Below, piece after piece: positions 44,469 through 56,601 of a DNA stretch of 64,000 bases. This stretch comes from Trichosporon coremiiforme (lineage: Eukaryota > Basidiomycota > Tremellomycetes > Trichosporonales > Trichosporonaceae), in contig BCJJ01000017.1 of assembly GCA_039545355.1 (NCBI GenBank), positions 744,001 to 808,000 on the forward strand, read 5' to 3'. Each line of letters opens with the position of its first letter. Within the stretch, counting starts at the first letter, position 1. The notes below the pieces were generated by a model. The model worked only from the letters and a program-made list of their open reading frames with translations. It did not search any database and was not told where the DNA came from. The translations under genes were made by a program, and so were the position numbers.

Positions 44469-45063
44469 TTAGAAAGAGATGGCGGCGCCGCGCTGCTTCT
44501 TGTCACCGCCGAGCTCGAAGTGCTTGCAGCGCTTGAGGGAGATCTGGTGCTTGGACTTGCACGAGGTGCACTCAAGACGGAGGACGACCTTCTTGGTCTG
44601 CGAGGTGTTAGCGGATATTCCTGTGCCTGGGTGCCACATCTATGCTACGCTAGGCTGCGCTGCGCTGCGTAAGAGATACTCACGGTCTTGGCCTTCTTGT
44701 GGAAGACGGGCTTGGTCTGACCACCGTAACCGCTCTGCTTCCTGTCGTAACGACGCTTACCCTGGGCGGAAAGCGAGTCCTTGCCCTTCTTGTACTGGGT
44801 AACCTTGTGGGGGGTGTGCTTCTTGCAAGTCTTGTGCTTGCAGTAAGTGCGGCGGGTCCTGCGATGGTTAGTGACCTGGAAAAAGTGGCTTCGAAGGTGG
44901 TCGCAGTGTCGAAAGAACGAAAAGCCTGAATTGCTGTCTGACAGACGTCCCAGCAAGAAAAAACGCAGAGGAATACAGCACGCAACGAGCGCCCGTCGAA
45001 GCAATCCGCTCTCGTCCTCGTATCGATTCGCAGAGTCGAAACTCACTTAGGAATGTTGACCAT
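44469..45063 (-). CDS. RPL42: 60S ribosomal protein eL42 (L44/L36a)
   Basis: Three exons, complement(44469-44597, 44684-44858, 45047-45063), giving exactly 106 aa, the canonical eL42 length. The protein sits near the ribosomal E site of the 60S subunit. Sequence is nearly invariant: start [20 protein letters not shown], CxxC-type pairs (C12/C17 and a CTSC near the end) that bind zinc, and the C-terminal [13 protein letters not shown]. Exon 1 codes only 17 nt, and its intron is 188 nt, one of the longest here, as common for ribosomal-protein genes. Position 56 is proline. A branch-site-like CTGAC and CAG just upstream of the ATG hint at a 5'UTR intron. Confidence 0.97.
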
Positions 45064-47171
45064 TTTGTCTGAAGAAAGTCAGCAAGTGTACAGGTGTGGA
45101 AAGTGAGAACGCGGCGACAAGCGGACTGTAAAGCGACTGCAGTGGGCGAGTAGCGGATCGCAATAGGCAAAGCGAAAAGTTGAATGGATACCGCTCAATG
45201 TCGAGTTCGTCGAACACGGAAAAGTCGAGTCTGTTGGCCCATTTCATGCCAAGTCGGAAACTTCAACATCCCAACCCGCACGTCCAGACGATTTGGCCTG
45301 AGGAGAATCGCACAGTCCAGTTACGCGGAAGGCCTGCACGATCCCAGCAGCGTCGCACACTGTTCAAGCAGCACTTCGCCATCTGATCCTTCCAACATCC
45401 AAAATCGACAATCCGGTTCCATCTTCTCAGCTCTCTCTTCCGGCAATAGTTTCCCCCTGTCTGTCGTATCGCTCGTCTCGGATGTCGGAGTCGTTCGTCG
45501 CAATGCAGTCGCCGCAAGTCGTCGAGTCGCGCGTTTCCGCTATGCACTCACCGGAGTCGGAGGGTCGGTTGAGGGTTAGAGAAGACCTGCCTGTAGCTGA
45601 CCTCGAAAGTCGGTCAGGCCACACCGCCAGCCAACAAGTTTGGCGGGGGTTTTCGGCGGTTCGGCGTTACAACCACGTGTCAAACAGTTTATGTGGCACT
45701 AGTCCTCCGGCCCAGCCACATGCTTATCGTATCTGCACTGCGTCCGTCGTCTTCTGCATGCATCGGCGACGACTTTCAGTGTACATCGAGAGGGGCAGTG
45801 AATGCATGCTGGCTGTTCGTCAGTCGTGCATGTCTGCAATTCTGAGGCTGGTGTCTGGACATCAACGTCGCATAAGCCATCCGTCTGTCACATCGCCATT
45901 CCTACAGGCAGCCTGTCCTCGCTGGATCACTTTCTTCATCGTGCAAGCACCTTGTGCCCATGTAGTCGCTTGCAGACACTACTTGCTTTGCAATGCCTTT
46001 TCTTCGGTTACTGCCAGCAGTCGCAATGCTCTTCTGTCATTGCCAGCCACTATTTCGTTACAAGATCCGACGTAAGCTGTTGCGGCCACATGCTGGCTCA
46101 CGCGAAGGGGCGTCCAGTCATGATCGCTGGACAAGCACGGGGGGGCGATAATGAGTAGTGCTCAGGGCTCCTCAGGACGGTGATGGTGACTGTGTGCGCT
46201 GGAATAGGAAGGTGCCGATCAAAGAATGGGCGCGTGGATGAGGGACTAGGGAGCGTCATCCTCCCCAGTTGGAAAGGCAGGAGACGATCTTGCGGATTCG
46301 AACTTGCGTCTGGCAGACGGGGGCTGCGCTTGCCGCTTCTGGGCGAGGCGGCTTCAGGAGGTTGGGCGTGCGGTGCTCTTGGTCGCCCCTGCCAGAGCCA
46401 GGCACATATCTGGTCGGCCTCGCCTGCTATGATCAGCCTCGCTAGCCTCGGCCCTTTCCCCCTCTCGCCTTCCGCCACCCCGCATAGTGCACATGGCACA
46501 CCCTGACCTCTCCCTGAGCTTGTCGCCTGCCCAGCCCCGCCTGGCCTGGCAGCCTACGTCCTCTTGCTTCGTCCTCCCACATTACCGACCCGCACCCCCG
46601 CAGACAGACTCCCACTCCATCCACCAGATCCTCGGCCTTCTGACCTGCTAGGATACATCATCGTTCCCAATACTTCGCTCTTTCTACACCCCCCTCGACT
46701 TGTTCGTCTCACGACTCCATCGAGACTGATCTCGGTGTATCACGCCCCCGTCGAGTCCGGAGTTACTTGCTCCACCCTCTCGCGACTCCCCCTCTCTCTT
46801 AAGTCCCCTATCGCCACCCAAGGGGCACCGCCCACACTGTCATCGTCCTTGAGCTACACCCACAAAGTAGTGAGTGTCACATCATCGCCAATCACTTCAC
46901 TCTCAAACCGTCGACCACCGTTTGCGCAGTGTGTCTTAAGCTCGCCTGCGCACGTTGCCATTGTTGTTATCCGCCGCTCGGACTCCCTCCCGTGGCTGGG
47001 GACAGGTGGGGCGTTGCCCCCTATCTGATTCCCACTTCCACTCGACCGCTTACACTACCCCACTTCACACTCGGCAATCTGGCCAGCGCACCGCTTCTGA
47101 CACCCACCAGGTCGAAAGAAACCCAGCTTCACCTGTCTTCTCATTCACCCCTCGGGGTTCACTGCTGTCCA
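45064..47171. promoter_or_regulatory. 2.1-kb intergenic region between RPL42 and the Ssh4-like gene
   Basis: No gene is supported. The part near RPL42 should be its promoter. From about 46550 to 47170 the + strand is strongly C-rich with frequent CTC/CCC runs and little purine, consistent with a long 5' leader of the Ssh4-like gene. ORFs at 46098-46499 (-) and 46564-47028 (+) are not convincing. Confidence 0.4.
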
Positions 47172-49247
47172 ATGGACACCTCAACCATGTCCTTCTCGGA
47201 CGAGCAAGTCGCCGCCTCCGAAAGAATAGCGACGTCCTCGGCTTCCACCGACCACATCGAGCCCGCTCCGTGGATGACTCACACGATGCCGCCTCCTACC
47301 AAGATGGAGGGCAACTTCGTCCACTCTCGGCCAGCCCTCGACAGTGTCCCCCTCAAGTCGTATGAGGAGGTCGTCTACGTCAGGGTCGAGGCTCCGGACC
47401 TCAAGACGCTCACCTACGACGATGACGGACCGCCTACGATCCTCATTGTCTTCATCCCGATTCTCGTTGTTCTTGTCACCGTCCTCCTGGGCGTTTTGAT
47501 GTTCCTCATCGCGCTGTTGTGCATGAAGCGCCAGCGCGGTATCCGCCTCATGGAAGATGGTGGACCTCTTGATCTCAGCAAAGGTGACGGTGTCATTGGT
47601 GAGGGTGGAACGGAAGGTGTCGAGCAGCGCTGGCTGGAGACCGCGGACCCCGATGTTCAGGAGGCTTACAAGCGTGCACGAGGTGAGCTGCCGGGAGGCA
47701 CTACAAGCTGACATTCAGACTGGCAGACTCAGTACCCGCCGTCCTCCGTTCCCACGGACATCACTTTATCTCAGTTCCTTTCGATCCAGGAGAAGGGCGT
47801 ATCAGCTTGGGCGTTCGAGCCCGACTACGAGGAGAACCTGTCGCTGTTTGTTCAGTCCCGCACTGAGATCACTTTCCTATCGGACGGCCCGGGAATGCCG
47901 GTCCGCGAGGGCGGTGGCAACTCTGTCATGGCCAACCTTCCATTACCCAAGGTCAACGAGGTTTACTACTGGGAGGTCAAGCTCTTTGAAAAGGCCCCGG
48001 CGACTGAGGTCGCGATCGGTCTCGCCACGAAGCCCTACCCTTCTTTCCGCCTTCCTGGCTGGAACAAGTTCTCGGTCGCCTACTTCTCTTCTGACGGTTT
48101 CAAGTCTCACAACTACCCGTTCACCGCTTCGTCTTATGGCCCTCCCCTTGCCGAAGGTGACGTCCTCGGTGTCGGATACCGCCCTCGAACGGGAACCGTG
48201 TTCTTCACTCGCAACGGCAGGAAACTCGAGGACTGCTACACCGGCCTCAACCGTCTCAACCTTTTCCCCACGGTCGGGGCGAACGGACCTTGCACGCTTC
48301 ACGTCAATCTCGGCCAAGCCGGTTTCGTCTTCATCGAGGCCAACGTCAAGAAATGGGGTCTCGCTCCCATGGTTGGAACTCTCGCCCCGCCTCCGGCTTA
48401 CGGCAGCGAGCGTGGCAGTATTCTCCTGGACGCTGGCTACGGAACGCCCGGAGCATCGAACTCGCATCCGAACCTCAGCGGCATCAGTGCGCTCTTGGAA
48501 GCTGCTCGCGCCCGTGCTGCAGCTCAGTTGAGCGGCGGTCAGGTTGCTCGCCCCATCCCTGTCGGCACATCGCCTCCGCCCTCATCCAGCAGGTCCAGCA
48601 GGCGACACCGCCGCAACCCTTCTTCCCAGCCCGTCGCCCCTTCTCCCCTTCGCTCGGGTGAGGGTGGCCCTGGTCCTTCGACTCAGCGCAACCAGGCTAG
48701 CGGCACCAACTACGTGTCCCCGACTGACACCCCGCTTGTCGCTCCTCGTGTTCCTCCCGCTGATGTGGACATTGTTTCTGACGACGGTTACGACTCTACC
48801 ACGAGTGCCGCGTCGAGCCATCGTTCGCCTCACAACCCTCCCACGCCTAACGTTCTTGACATTTCGCTTCACTCTCTCCGTGGAGAGAACTACTTCGAGC
48901 GTAGTGGACGTACGTCTGCGACGAGCTCGGACAACAGCAACGGCAGCCTCGCCCCGTCTGCGGCGGAGAGCCGAGCGTCGTCTGGCAGGTCTAGCTCCAC
49001 TGCCCGACCCAACATCGACCGCGTTCCTTCTTACGGACCCCCGGCCGACTCACCGCCTCCTCCTGGCTATGCTCCGCTAGACCCTCACATGTACTCGCAG
49101 GGCCTTCCTGGAGACCTTCCTGAGGACCTCATCAACCAGGCCATCGCGGCCATGAGCGAGCCTGTGCGCCCTGCTGCTCAGCCCTCACCACCGCGCTCTG
49201 GCGGTCCGCTTAACTGGATCCGGGACCGGGTCGGAAGGAGCGATTAG
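47172..49247 (+). CDS. Ssh4-like SPRY-domain Rsp5 ubiquitin-ligase adaptor
   Basis: Two exons, 47172-47682 and 47719-49247, giving 679 aa. A single transmembrane segment of about 28 hydrophobic residues (about 90-117) is followed by basic residues, then an ITLSQFLSIQEKGVSAWAFEPD block and a SPRY domain (about 225-385) with a YYWEVKL and IGLATKPYP core. This order is that of Ssh4 and Ear1, endosomal/vacuolar adaptors that bring membrane cargo to the Rsp5 ligase for ubiquitination. Two PY motifs for Rsp5 WW domains are visible: PPAY at about 394 and PPGY at about 617. The C-terminal third is Ser/Pro-rich and probably disordered. Upstream in-frame residues exist before 47172; I chose the first ATG that avoids the C-rich leader. 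Confidence 0.87.
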
Positions 49248-50008
49248 TTGTGTACCCATTTGTTGTTGACATGCATTGATATTTATCCATGCTGATTTTA
49301 TACCGTGTCCCAACCCGGGACGCAGATTGTAGATGTGATACTAGAGAACCATGCATTCCCGATTAACCACTACGAACCTGAGCTATTGAACCAGCTTGAA
49401 AGCAGTCACGAGGATTAGAGTGATCGCGAGTGATCGCCATGAAGTGATGATCGTCGTGACTACGTCTGCCGCTCTGCGCATATGCAGCGTTCAAAAGGCA
49501 TCGTGATGCGATTCGCTCAAGTCGGTCGTGGACAACCCCACTGCGAGGGCCGGAAAGGAGGTGACGGCGGGTAACGGTCGGTTGCATCGGCTGATTATTG
49601 TTGGGGGTTGGGGCTGGGATCGATCGAGCGGGTGCGGGTGCGGGTGCAGGCTGGGTGGCGCATGGGGGACCGGGTGTGGCCCGAACCTGAACCCTCCACC
49701 GGAAACGCCAACTATCCTCCAGAGTCTGGAGCATCCTCACTCCGAACATCATCTCTTCCTGGCCACCGCCGACCATCGACATCGCCGACGCCTGCCCTCC
49801 TCCGAAACTCAAGGCAAGGCACGCGAGGCATCGTCCTCCGAGCCTTTGCCTTTCTCACTCTCCCACTCCCCTCCGCCAACTCACAAACAACCACCCGGTG
49901 CGGATTCCAGGTTGACCCGACACTACGCTCGGTTAGCCTGTCAACAATAACCTAGACCCAGCGACTGCGCTTCGCGCACCGTCTCTTGTCGACCAGTCGA
50001 CCACCACC
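49248..50008. other. spacer and promoter of the Stb2/Stb6-like gene
   Basis: No gene is supported. AT-richer DNA at 49250-49350 fits the 3' UTR of the preceding gene; 49680-49990 is C/T-rich and fits a 5' leader for the gene at 50009. Confidence 0.4.
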
Positions 50009-53000
50009 ATGCGCTCGTCTCGGCAACCCGCCAAGCCGTCCCCGCTGTCACCGCGCGACAAAAGCGGTGCGGCGAGCGCTGTGAACGGGAGCGTGAGCTC
50101 TCGGCCCGGACCTGGGCCATCGACGAGTGCCGCGCAGGGAAGGCACAGCCAGAAGCCCTCCATCAATGTCTCGGGCGATGCTCCGACCCCTTCCTCTCCG
50201 CTCGCTGCGACGACGCCCTTGACGTCTTCGACGATGAGTCGGAACGGGCAGTCGCCGCCGCCGTCATCGTCCGTTTTGACGAACCCGTCCGCACTGTCCA
50301 ACCCCTCGACCTGGCGCCCGGAACAGGAGTCGCCCGGACCGACGGCACTCCTCGTCCCGACTGATAGACCATTAGAAGACCTAGAACAGTGGCTCCCGAG
50401 CCAGTCCCGCCTCAGCGTCGAGAAGGAAGTCGTCCTCAGCGGATATGCGCTGTATGGAATACGCAGCTGGTATGTAGCATTACGCCGCGCTTCCCCCGCA
50501 TCGCCTCCCACACAATACACACCACACAATCGGCGATCACTGACACACACAAAGGTATCTTTCTAGAACTCACGGAGCCTTCACCATTGCAGCCTCCACC
50601 GGAAAGCCATCGGATAAGGTCGGTGTCGTCGGCGGACAGCTGTCAAGCACATGGTGTTGTCGGATTGGCCCGTGCTGACTCCCCCAGATCCATTGTTATC
50701 TCCTTGTGCCGGATCCACAGCTCTCGCAGCAGGAAGGTCAAGCGGAGGTCAATCATGTGGCCAACTGGATCGCGAAGCAGATCAATGCTCACCCCCGCAA
50801 GACGGCGTACGGTACGCTCCTTGTGTCTACGCCATCCATCCACGGACAGGAAGTGTGAGTGCTCGATCGTCGTGGGCCGCTGTCCGCACTCTTCTATCAG
50901 CTGACATTGCAGATGGCCGATACCGGGAGGCGACATGCGAGAAGTCTGGCCGTATATTGTGCTCAACACAGCACTACGACGACTGGGCTGCGGTGGTCGC
51001 GCGGCGATGGGCAGTGAGCTGCCGATCTCTGCTATCCGACGCAACTTCAATGAGCAGTACCGTATACCAAACGGTCCCAACAACACCATCACTGCTGCCC
51101 CATCAAGAGCAGGGTCTCCTCCTCAGTCCCCGACGTCACCGAGACATACCTGGTTCAACTCGCAGAATGGGAAGCCGAACTGGGACGGACCGAGCGAGAC
51201 GAACCTGCTGTCTTCCTCGACCAGCTCGCACGCCAACATGGAGGCGCTTTGTTCCGATCCGATCATGCTCAATGTTGTGGAGCTCGTTAAGCTCATTCAG
51301 AGCGCTCTCGCCATCTGGGGCCTCTGGGGAGGGTACACGGACAGCAACAAGGACAATCAGCTGGAGCCGGACGGATTATTCTGCGACGAGACCAAGTCCG
51401 CCATTGCCGAGTGGAGGAGGATCATGGGCATGGAGAACGACGACAACTTCAAGATCGAGGTGAGTTGTCAGCCGCTGGAGACTCAACTGACCCTCAGCGT
51501 GAGACCTCTGGTGGCGTCATGGACCCCAAGACGTTGTCCGCGTTGCTGTCGTCGATCACCAGCACCCGTTACCTCCTCGCCAGTCTCGACTGTGACAAGC
51601 TTCCGAAGGACCCCTTCACCAACATCCGGCGCTTCATGGAGTCGTGGCGGATATTCCAATCGTCTGCGCTCGGCATCCGACACCCCAGCATCTGCCTTAC
51701 GGTAGCCGGTCTGAGGCAGCTCAACTCAGTTTATGTTGACGGACGTAAAGGCCACGCGACCGACGCTCTCAAGGTCCACCGCCTCCTCATCTCCGGCGTT
51801 GCGAGCGCGACGAGCACTCTCTCCGCTAACCTGAAGGGTGGAACATCGGAAGAGACTCCGACGCCGCTGAAGAAGCGAGAAAAGCACATGAAGTATGCGG
51901 AAGAGGGAGAGTCGGGCTTGGACATGATTGTGCCAGACGCAGGAGTCGGCTCGGTCGCCGGGCCCGACGTCATCACTGTCAACCTCGAAGCGTACGTCAA
52001 GGGCATTCTCAAGTCGCGTGAGCGTGATTGGGACGCGATTGGCGCGCGGCGCGTGGCGGAGCTGTGGAACGGGCACGTCGCGGAGGGAAACGGGCACAAC
52101 CACCAGCACCGTGGCAAGTTCTTCCGCCGAAGGCATGCAAAGGAAGACCAAGGGGAGGAGGGCGTCGGAGCCGCCGCGATAGGCGCGTTCAAGGGCATGA
52201 CGAAGGGCGTGCAGAACAAGACTGCCAAAACGGGGCAGGCCGTGAAGGGCGCCCTAGGCATGTCGACTGGGTGAGTCATGGCACGAGGCTGCTGCGTGAT
52301 CACCCCAGATCTCAGCTGACGTCGATCAGAAGCAAGCCCGCGAAGGGTGGTGACACATCAGACTCGGAGACGGAACGCACCAGGAATAACAAGGCTCAAG
52401 CTCTCAACGTGCCCACCGTTGTTGGTCCGACACCACCAGACGTCGAGACGCTGTCCAACGTGTCGCGCTCGGTGTCGCCGGCCGCCATGATTCCCGCGTC
52501 GAGTTCGCGCGGCAACCTGCGTGTCGATGGCGTCGGTCTCGGACGACCCCCGACGCATTCACCCCACAACACTTTCCTCTCGAACCTGTCTGGCGAGTAC
52601 AGCGACGAGCCCTCGTTCCGGGGTAGCCAGGCTCTGTCAAAGTCTTTCAGCAACGGATCGATGCACCACCAACCCTTCAACTTCGGTACGAGTCCCCGCA
52701 GCCTCTCTAGCGGACGAGCCTTGGACAGCCCGATGAACCGCCCGCGCAATCTCAGCGTGAGTGTCGGTAGTGTCGCCCACGATCGAACGTCGCAGTACTC
52801 TGCGCAGCGCCCTCCGCCCATGTTCCGCACTACGAGTGACGGCATCGATATGGACAGCGCGGCTGAATGGCCGCCGACGACCTCGACCGGATCCCGCAAG
52901 CCGTTACCCGACTTTGCGAATCCTCCTTCGGGAGAGTCCGAAGCGAAACCACCGGAGCGCCAGCGCCGGCACTCGTTACAGGACAGGAGCCATTATCGCG

Positions 53001-53536
53001 GGTTTCGTACCAAGAAGCACCACGTGCTGCAGGCCGACGTGGAACTGTGCGAGATGGTGTGGGCGTACATGGACAAGGAGCGGTCGCTGCGGCACGGGGC
53101 TGAGGCGATGGCGCAGCTCGAGGAGAGCGCGTATCACGCCACGACGAAGATCACGGACGAGCTGCGTGCGCGGCGCAAGAAGATTGAGGATCTCGAGGCC
53201 GAAGTCGCCGCGCTCAAGGAGGGGCTGCACCGCGCCTCGCACGAAGACGTGGAGGAGGACCGCGGGCTGCAGTGGTCCAGCAGCAAGATTGAGTTCTTCC
53301 TGAGCGAGGACACGAATACGCCCGAGCTCAGCTGGGGACTGAGAGAGCTGGAGAAACACTGGGAAGCCCTCCGGACCGACTATGAGCGTAATCTCGCAGG
53401 ATTGGGACAGTGGAGGGCCGGCGTGCAGCAGCAGCAGCAGGCCATACAGGCGCAGCGGCGGCAGCATCAGCAGCAACAACAGCAACAGCCTACGATGGGC
53501 GTCATCTCTGGTCTCCTGTCCAAGATAGGCCTGTAA
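50009..53536 (+). CDS. Stb2/Stb6-like protein
   Basis: Six exons, 50009-50469, 50555-50618, 50688-50854, 50913-51459, 51498-52270 and 52330-53536, in phase and giving 1072 aa. After a Ser/Pro-rich start, residues about 115-260 read LLVPTDRPLEDLEQWLPS, then a GYALYGIRSW block, HGAFTIAASTG, and a CYLLVPDPQL block, resembling the N-terminal domain of Stb2/Stb6, yeast proteins found as Sin3 partners. The middle is helical. Residues about 640-860 are Ser-rich and disordered. A coiled coil spans about 935-1010, and a poly-Gln tract precedes the last about 18 residues. The molecular role in basidiomycetes is unknown. Read-through across intron 4 would insert residues breaking the IERETSGG junction. 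Confidence 0.75.
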
Positions 53537-53622
53537 CGATATGATGAACTAGATATGTAATGCATGAGTGGTTTTTAATGCCATGGGTTCCTCGTTCTCT
53601 GCCCTCTTTCTCTCCGTGCAAG

Positions 53623-54240
53623 CTACACTAACCGCTTGTCCCCGTCACTTCCGCTGTTAGTCGAAGCTCCTCCAAACCATCCCCTCGACCCTCCACCATT
53701 ACCATCTTTCGCCGTCGTCGTCGAAGCGGGGGTAGCAGCCGGAGGGTCGGACGGTTTGCGCGCCTGAACATCGCCTAGGCCGAGATTCTGGAAATCGTCG
53801 CGAGACATCAACCCGTTGTCCATCCTACATTCGAGGTAGGCTTTGGACTCGGGACGACAGGAGCCCGCATCGGCCCGGTTGCGTTTCAGGCAGGACATGT
53901 AGGAGATCATGAAGTCCTTGCACTCGCCTGAGGTGTCAGCTTGTAAAAGAGTTCTTCAGAGTTGTGGGGTTGAATGCGATCGTCACAGGGGAAAGAGAGG
54001 AAGGAGCAGACTAGAGAGCGAGACGGCAGGAGACCGGATGAGATAAGTCATGCGCCGGTTGTCGCAAGACTGAGGCTTCGTGGGTAACTCGCCCAACTCG
54101 CGCTACTGACCGCAGTTATCCCCAGCTCGGTATAGCGAAGCAATAAGCGACTCACCATCATGGTCCAAAGGGAAGGATCCACGCTGCGGCGGCGTGACCT
54201 TGAACGTCTCAGACAGGGCTCCAGGGCGGCCGAACGACAT
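53623..54240 (-). CDS. COX19: Cox19, mitochondrial intermembrane-space copper/redox protein
   Basis: Two exons, complement(53623-53927, 54156-54240), giving 129 aa. Cox19 is a small twin CX9C (CHCH) protein imported by Mia40 and required for cytochrome c oxidase assembly. The N-terminal exon ends in TPPQRGSFPLDHD, and the spliced product continues GEC, nearly identical to other Cox19 proteins. Cysteines are at 31, 41, 52 and 62, giving C31-x9-C41 and C52-x9-C62. A conserved NLGLGD block follows. The C-terminal tail is Ser/Gly/Thr-rich and variable. The 228-nt intron is unusually long for this window. It converges with the Stb2/Stb6-like gene, with 86 bp between stops. Confidence 0.95.
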
Positions 54241-55503
54241 GCTTCTTCACTCGAAACAACGGTAGAGGAGCGGGTGTAGTGGTGATCCGAGAGGTCGATC
54301 CGGTTGAGCGAGTGGTCGCGGTGAGTCTCGGTGTGGTCGACGTGTACCTGAATTGTGTTCGAGATGGGACGGAGGTCGGAGGTTGTCAAGATGAGGAGAG
54401 GTCACTCTCGGCTGGATGCGGAACAGAGTGGAGGTCCTCCAGTCTTCAGAAAGTAGAGGCCGGACCGGCCGATTCGGAATGGGTGGCGAAAATGGCTTCG
54501 GAGTGGCAGTCTTGTCTCCCGAGCCAGTTGTCCTTTGCAGCCAAGCAGGTGCAGCAGCCGTGTAGAGACTGCTTCCTGCGCAACATTCTTGGAGATGTAT
54601 CTATGGAGGACGAAAGCGTATGCATGGTAGTTGGCCGAGGACGGTGGTCATTACTGCTATTCTGCTCTTGTCATAATGGGCTTGGTCCACTGAGTAATCG
54701 TGGATTTGGTCACATATCTCACTGAGCTAGGGGAAGGCGGCAGAGCCGCAGCGGTTGCATCGCGAAGAAGTTGTATGTGAAAAGTGCAGTGCATGCAGTG
54801 GGCATGGACGCACTGATAAGAACACCGCCTCTGCACCCTACCCGTGCACCGGCGTCTGTGCAGACCCAGTGAAGTGTTTCACGTAAACAGCAAAACAGCA
54901 TGTTCTGTTTCACACTCTACGTCTCTACAGATCTCTCTACGCATCATGTCTTGAATTCTGTGACAGAGAGATAAGAGATGACACTCTGGGCTGCTTCTGA
55001 AGCATCCCCGCCAACCATTCGCACCACTCAGGACCATAAAACATGCAGAAGGAGATAGTACAGATAAGCGATATACAGCAGGGGGTGGTCGTGAAGCACT
55101 GTCAGATGAGTGGTATTATATGCGTGTTAACAGTAGGAGCGTCTATAGTGAAATGGAGGGGGTTCATTGTCCATGGACGACGAGCGACGTAGGCGCCGTC
55201 GCGTCGTCGCGATGCAGTGAAAGTGAATGATTGTCCGTGAGATGCGATGTGTAATAGAAGTTGGGATTGATTGATAATGTTCAATAGACCGGTGGCCGAA
55301 GCGCGCAAGTGGCGCGGATAAGCGACGAACGTGTTGGGGCGAAGATCGAAGATCGGAGGTCATTGCCAGGCTCGTCGGGAGTGTCAGGGGGTTCGCAACG
55401 AAGCTGAGGGCGAGGTGGCGAGCAGCGCGAGCCGATGCCCCCTCCCTCTTCCTCCTCCTTCGAGAAGCCCCCCTCTGGTCTCCTCGCAGAGACCTACGGG
55501 GTC
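54241..55503. other. 1.3-kb spacer, nothing supported
   Basis: Includes the COX19 promoter. ORFs such as + 54279-54725 have no recognisable content. The stretch 54900-55130 is AT-richer than its surroundings. Confidence 0.4.
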
Positions 55504-55842
55504 CTAGTACGAGTGGCTATGCGTGACAAGGTGCCATGCCCGCAGAGCGATAGCGGTCATCCACTCGACGCGCGCTTCGAGGAGTTCGCAGCCCTGCATC
55601 CCGCAGCAGCGGCGGAGGACGCATCCGTCCCCTTCATTGAGAGGGAACCAGTCGCCGCCGTGCCCATACGGTCTGTCGTGGGACACAAGCCGCGTCGCGA
55701 GGAACTGCACGAGGTTGGCTGGTTGCTCGGGATGCCGCTGGGACAGGTACTCGCCTAGGGTTGCGTGCAGGTGTTCCTCGTGGTGGTCGGCGGGCTCGAA
55801 GGCGTGCGTCGCGTAGCTCGAATAGTGCTCGCAGTAGTTCAT
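55504..55842 (-). CDS. 112-aa orphan protein, Cys/His-containing
   Basis: Single-exon ORF of 112 aa starting at the ATG at 55842. Directly upstream on the minus strand lies a long C/T-rich tract (about 55850-56130) that is a good 5' leader. The protein is rich in His (several HH and EH pairs near 20-25) and has a Cys cluster (Cys-Cys-Gly-Met-Gln-Gly-Cys) at about 78-84 followed by an amphipathic helix; no known zinc-finger spacing fits. There is no signal peptide or membrane segment. Reading further upstream adds only leader-derived Ser/Pro/Phe residues. I do not recognise a family. Confidence 0.5.
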   Translation of the reverse strand: MNYCEHYSSYATHAFEPADHHEEHLHATLGEYLSQRHPEQPANLVQFLATRLVSHDRPYGHGGDWFPLNEGDGCVLRRCCGMQGCELLEARVEWMTAIALRAWHLVTHSHSY

Positions 55843-56601
55843 TTTGTGTCGATAGTTTGTTTGGGGGATAAATAAGGAAAAACGTCGTGTGGAAGGTGGA
55901 GAGCAGGAAGGGGATGGGAGGAAGAAGCAGGTGAGGCAGCTTAAGACTCTGAGATGAGGGATCGAGGGAGACGGCGGAGGACAAAGAGGGTGTCGACGTA
56001 ATCTATCGGTGATTGAGAAGAAGCGACGGATTAGAATAAGGGCATCGCGTAAGTGAACATTGGGCGAGAAAGAACAATGAGCGTGTCGTGCCGACGGCGA
56101 CGGCGAGAACGGCGAGAAGAGAAGAAGAACGGGGGTGATCGAGAATGAGGAAGGTATGAAAGAGGAAGAGAGAAGGATGGTCAGCATCACACCCAGTGTG
56201 CTGTTCGGTTATTTGTGTGCTGTCAGAATGCCATCGATGAGGTCAGTGCGGCAGGTGGTGCGACCAACTGAAGGGGTCAGTGCGGCCGCAAGACGCCGAC
56301 CAGGCCGAGACTCACGTTCTGAAACCCACTCCTGCGCTACTACGTCTTCCTGCTCGCTCCGGCCTCCAAGCTTCCAGCTTTGGTGTCTTTCCATCAGCAC
56401 CCAAAAGGGCGAGGCATTGCTCGTCCTGTCCATCCTCCCCCGTGATATTACATCCTTGCATTTTCGTCTACGGCCGACTAAATAGGCCAGTTTGAATCGC
56501 GCACGGTCGTCGTAACGTCGTGCGCTGGCGCCGGGCCAGTCCACGCCGGCTGCGGTCTGCGTGTCCGTGGCGCACTGCTAGCATTTCGTTCCCGCCCGCA
56601 C
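55843..56601. other. spacer, nothing supported
   Basis: 5' leader and promoter of the 112-aa orphan on the minus strand, then the 3' flank of ARPC3. Small ORFs are unsupported. Confidence 0.4.

Noticed and set aside
46268..46320. GATTCGAAC / GTTCGAATC word suggesting a tRNA T-arm
   Set aside because: No D-arm, anticodon stem or acceptor pairing could be built around it on either strand.
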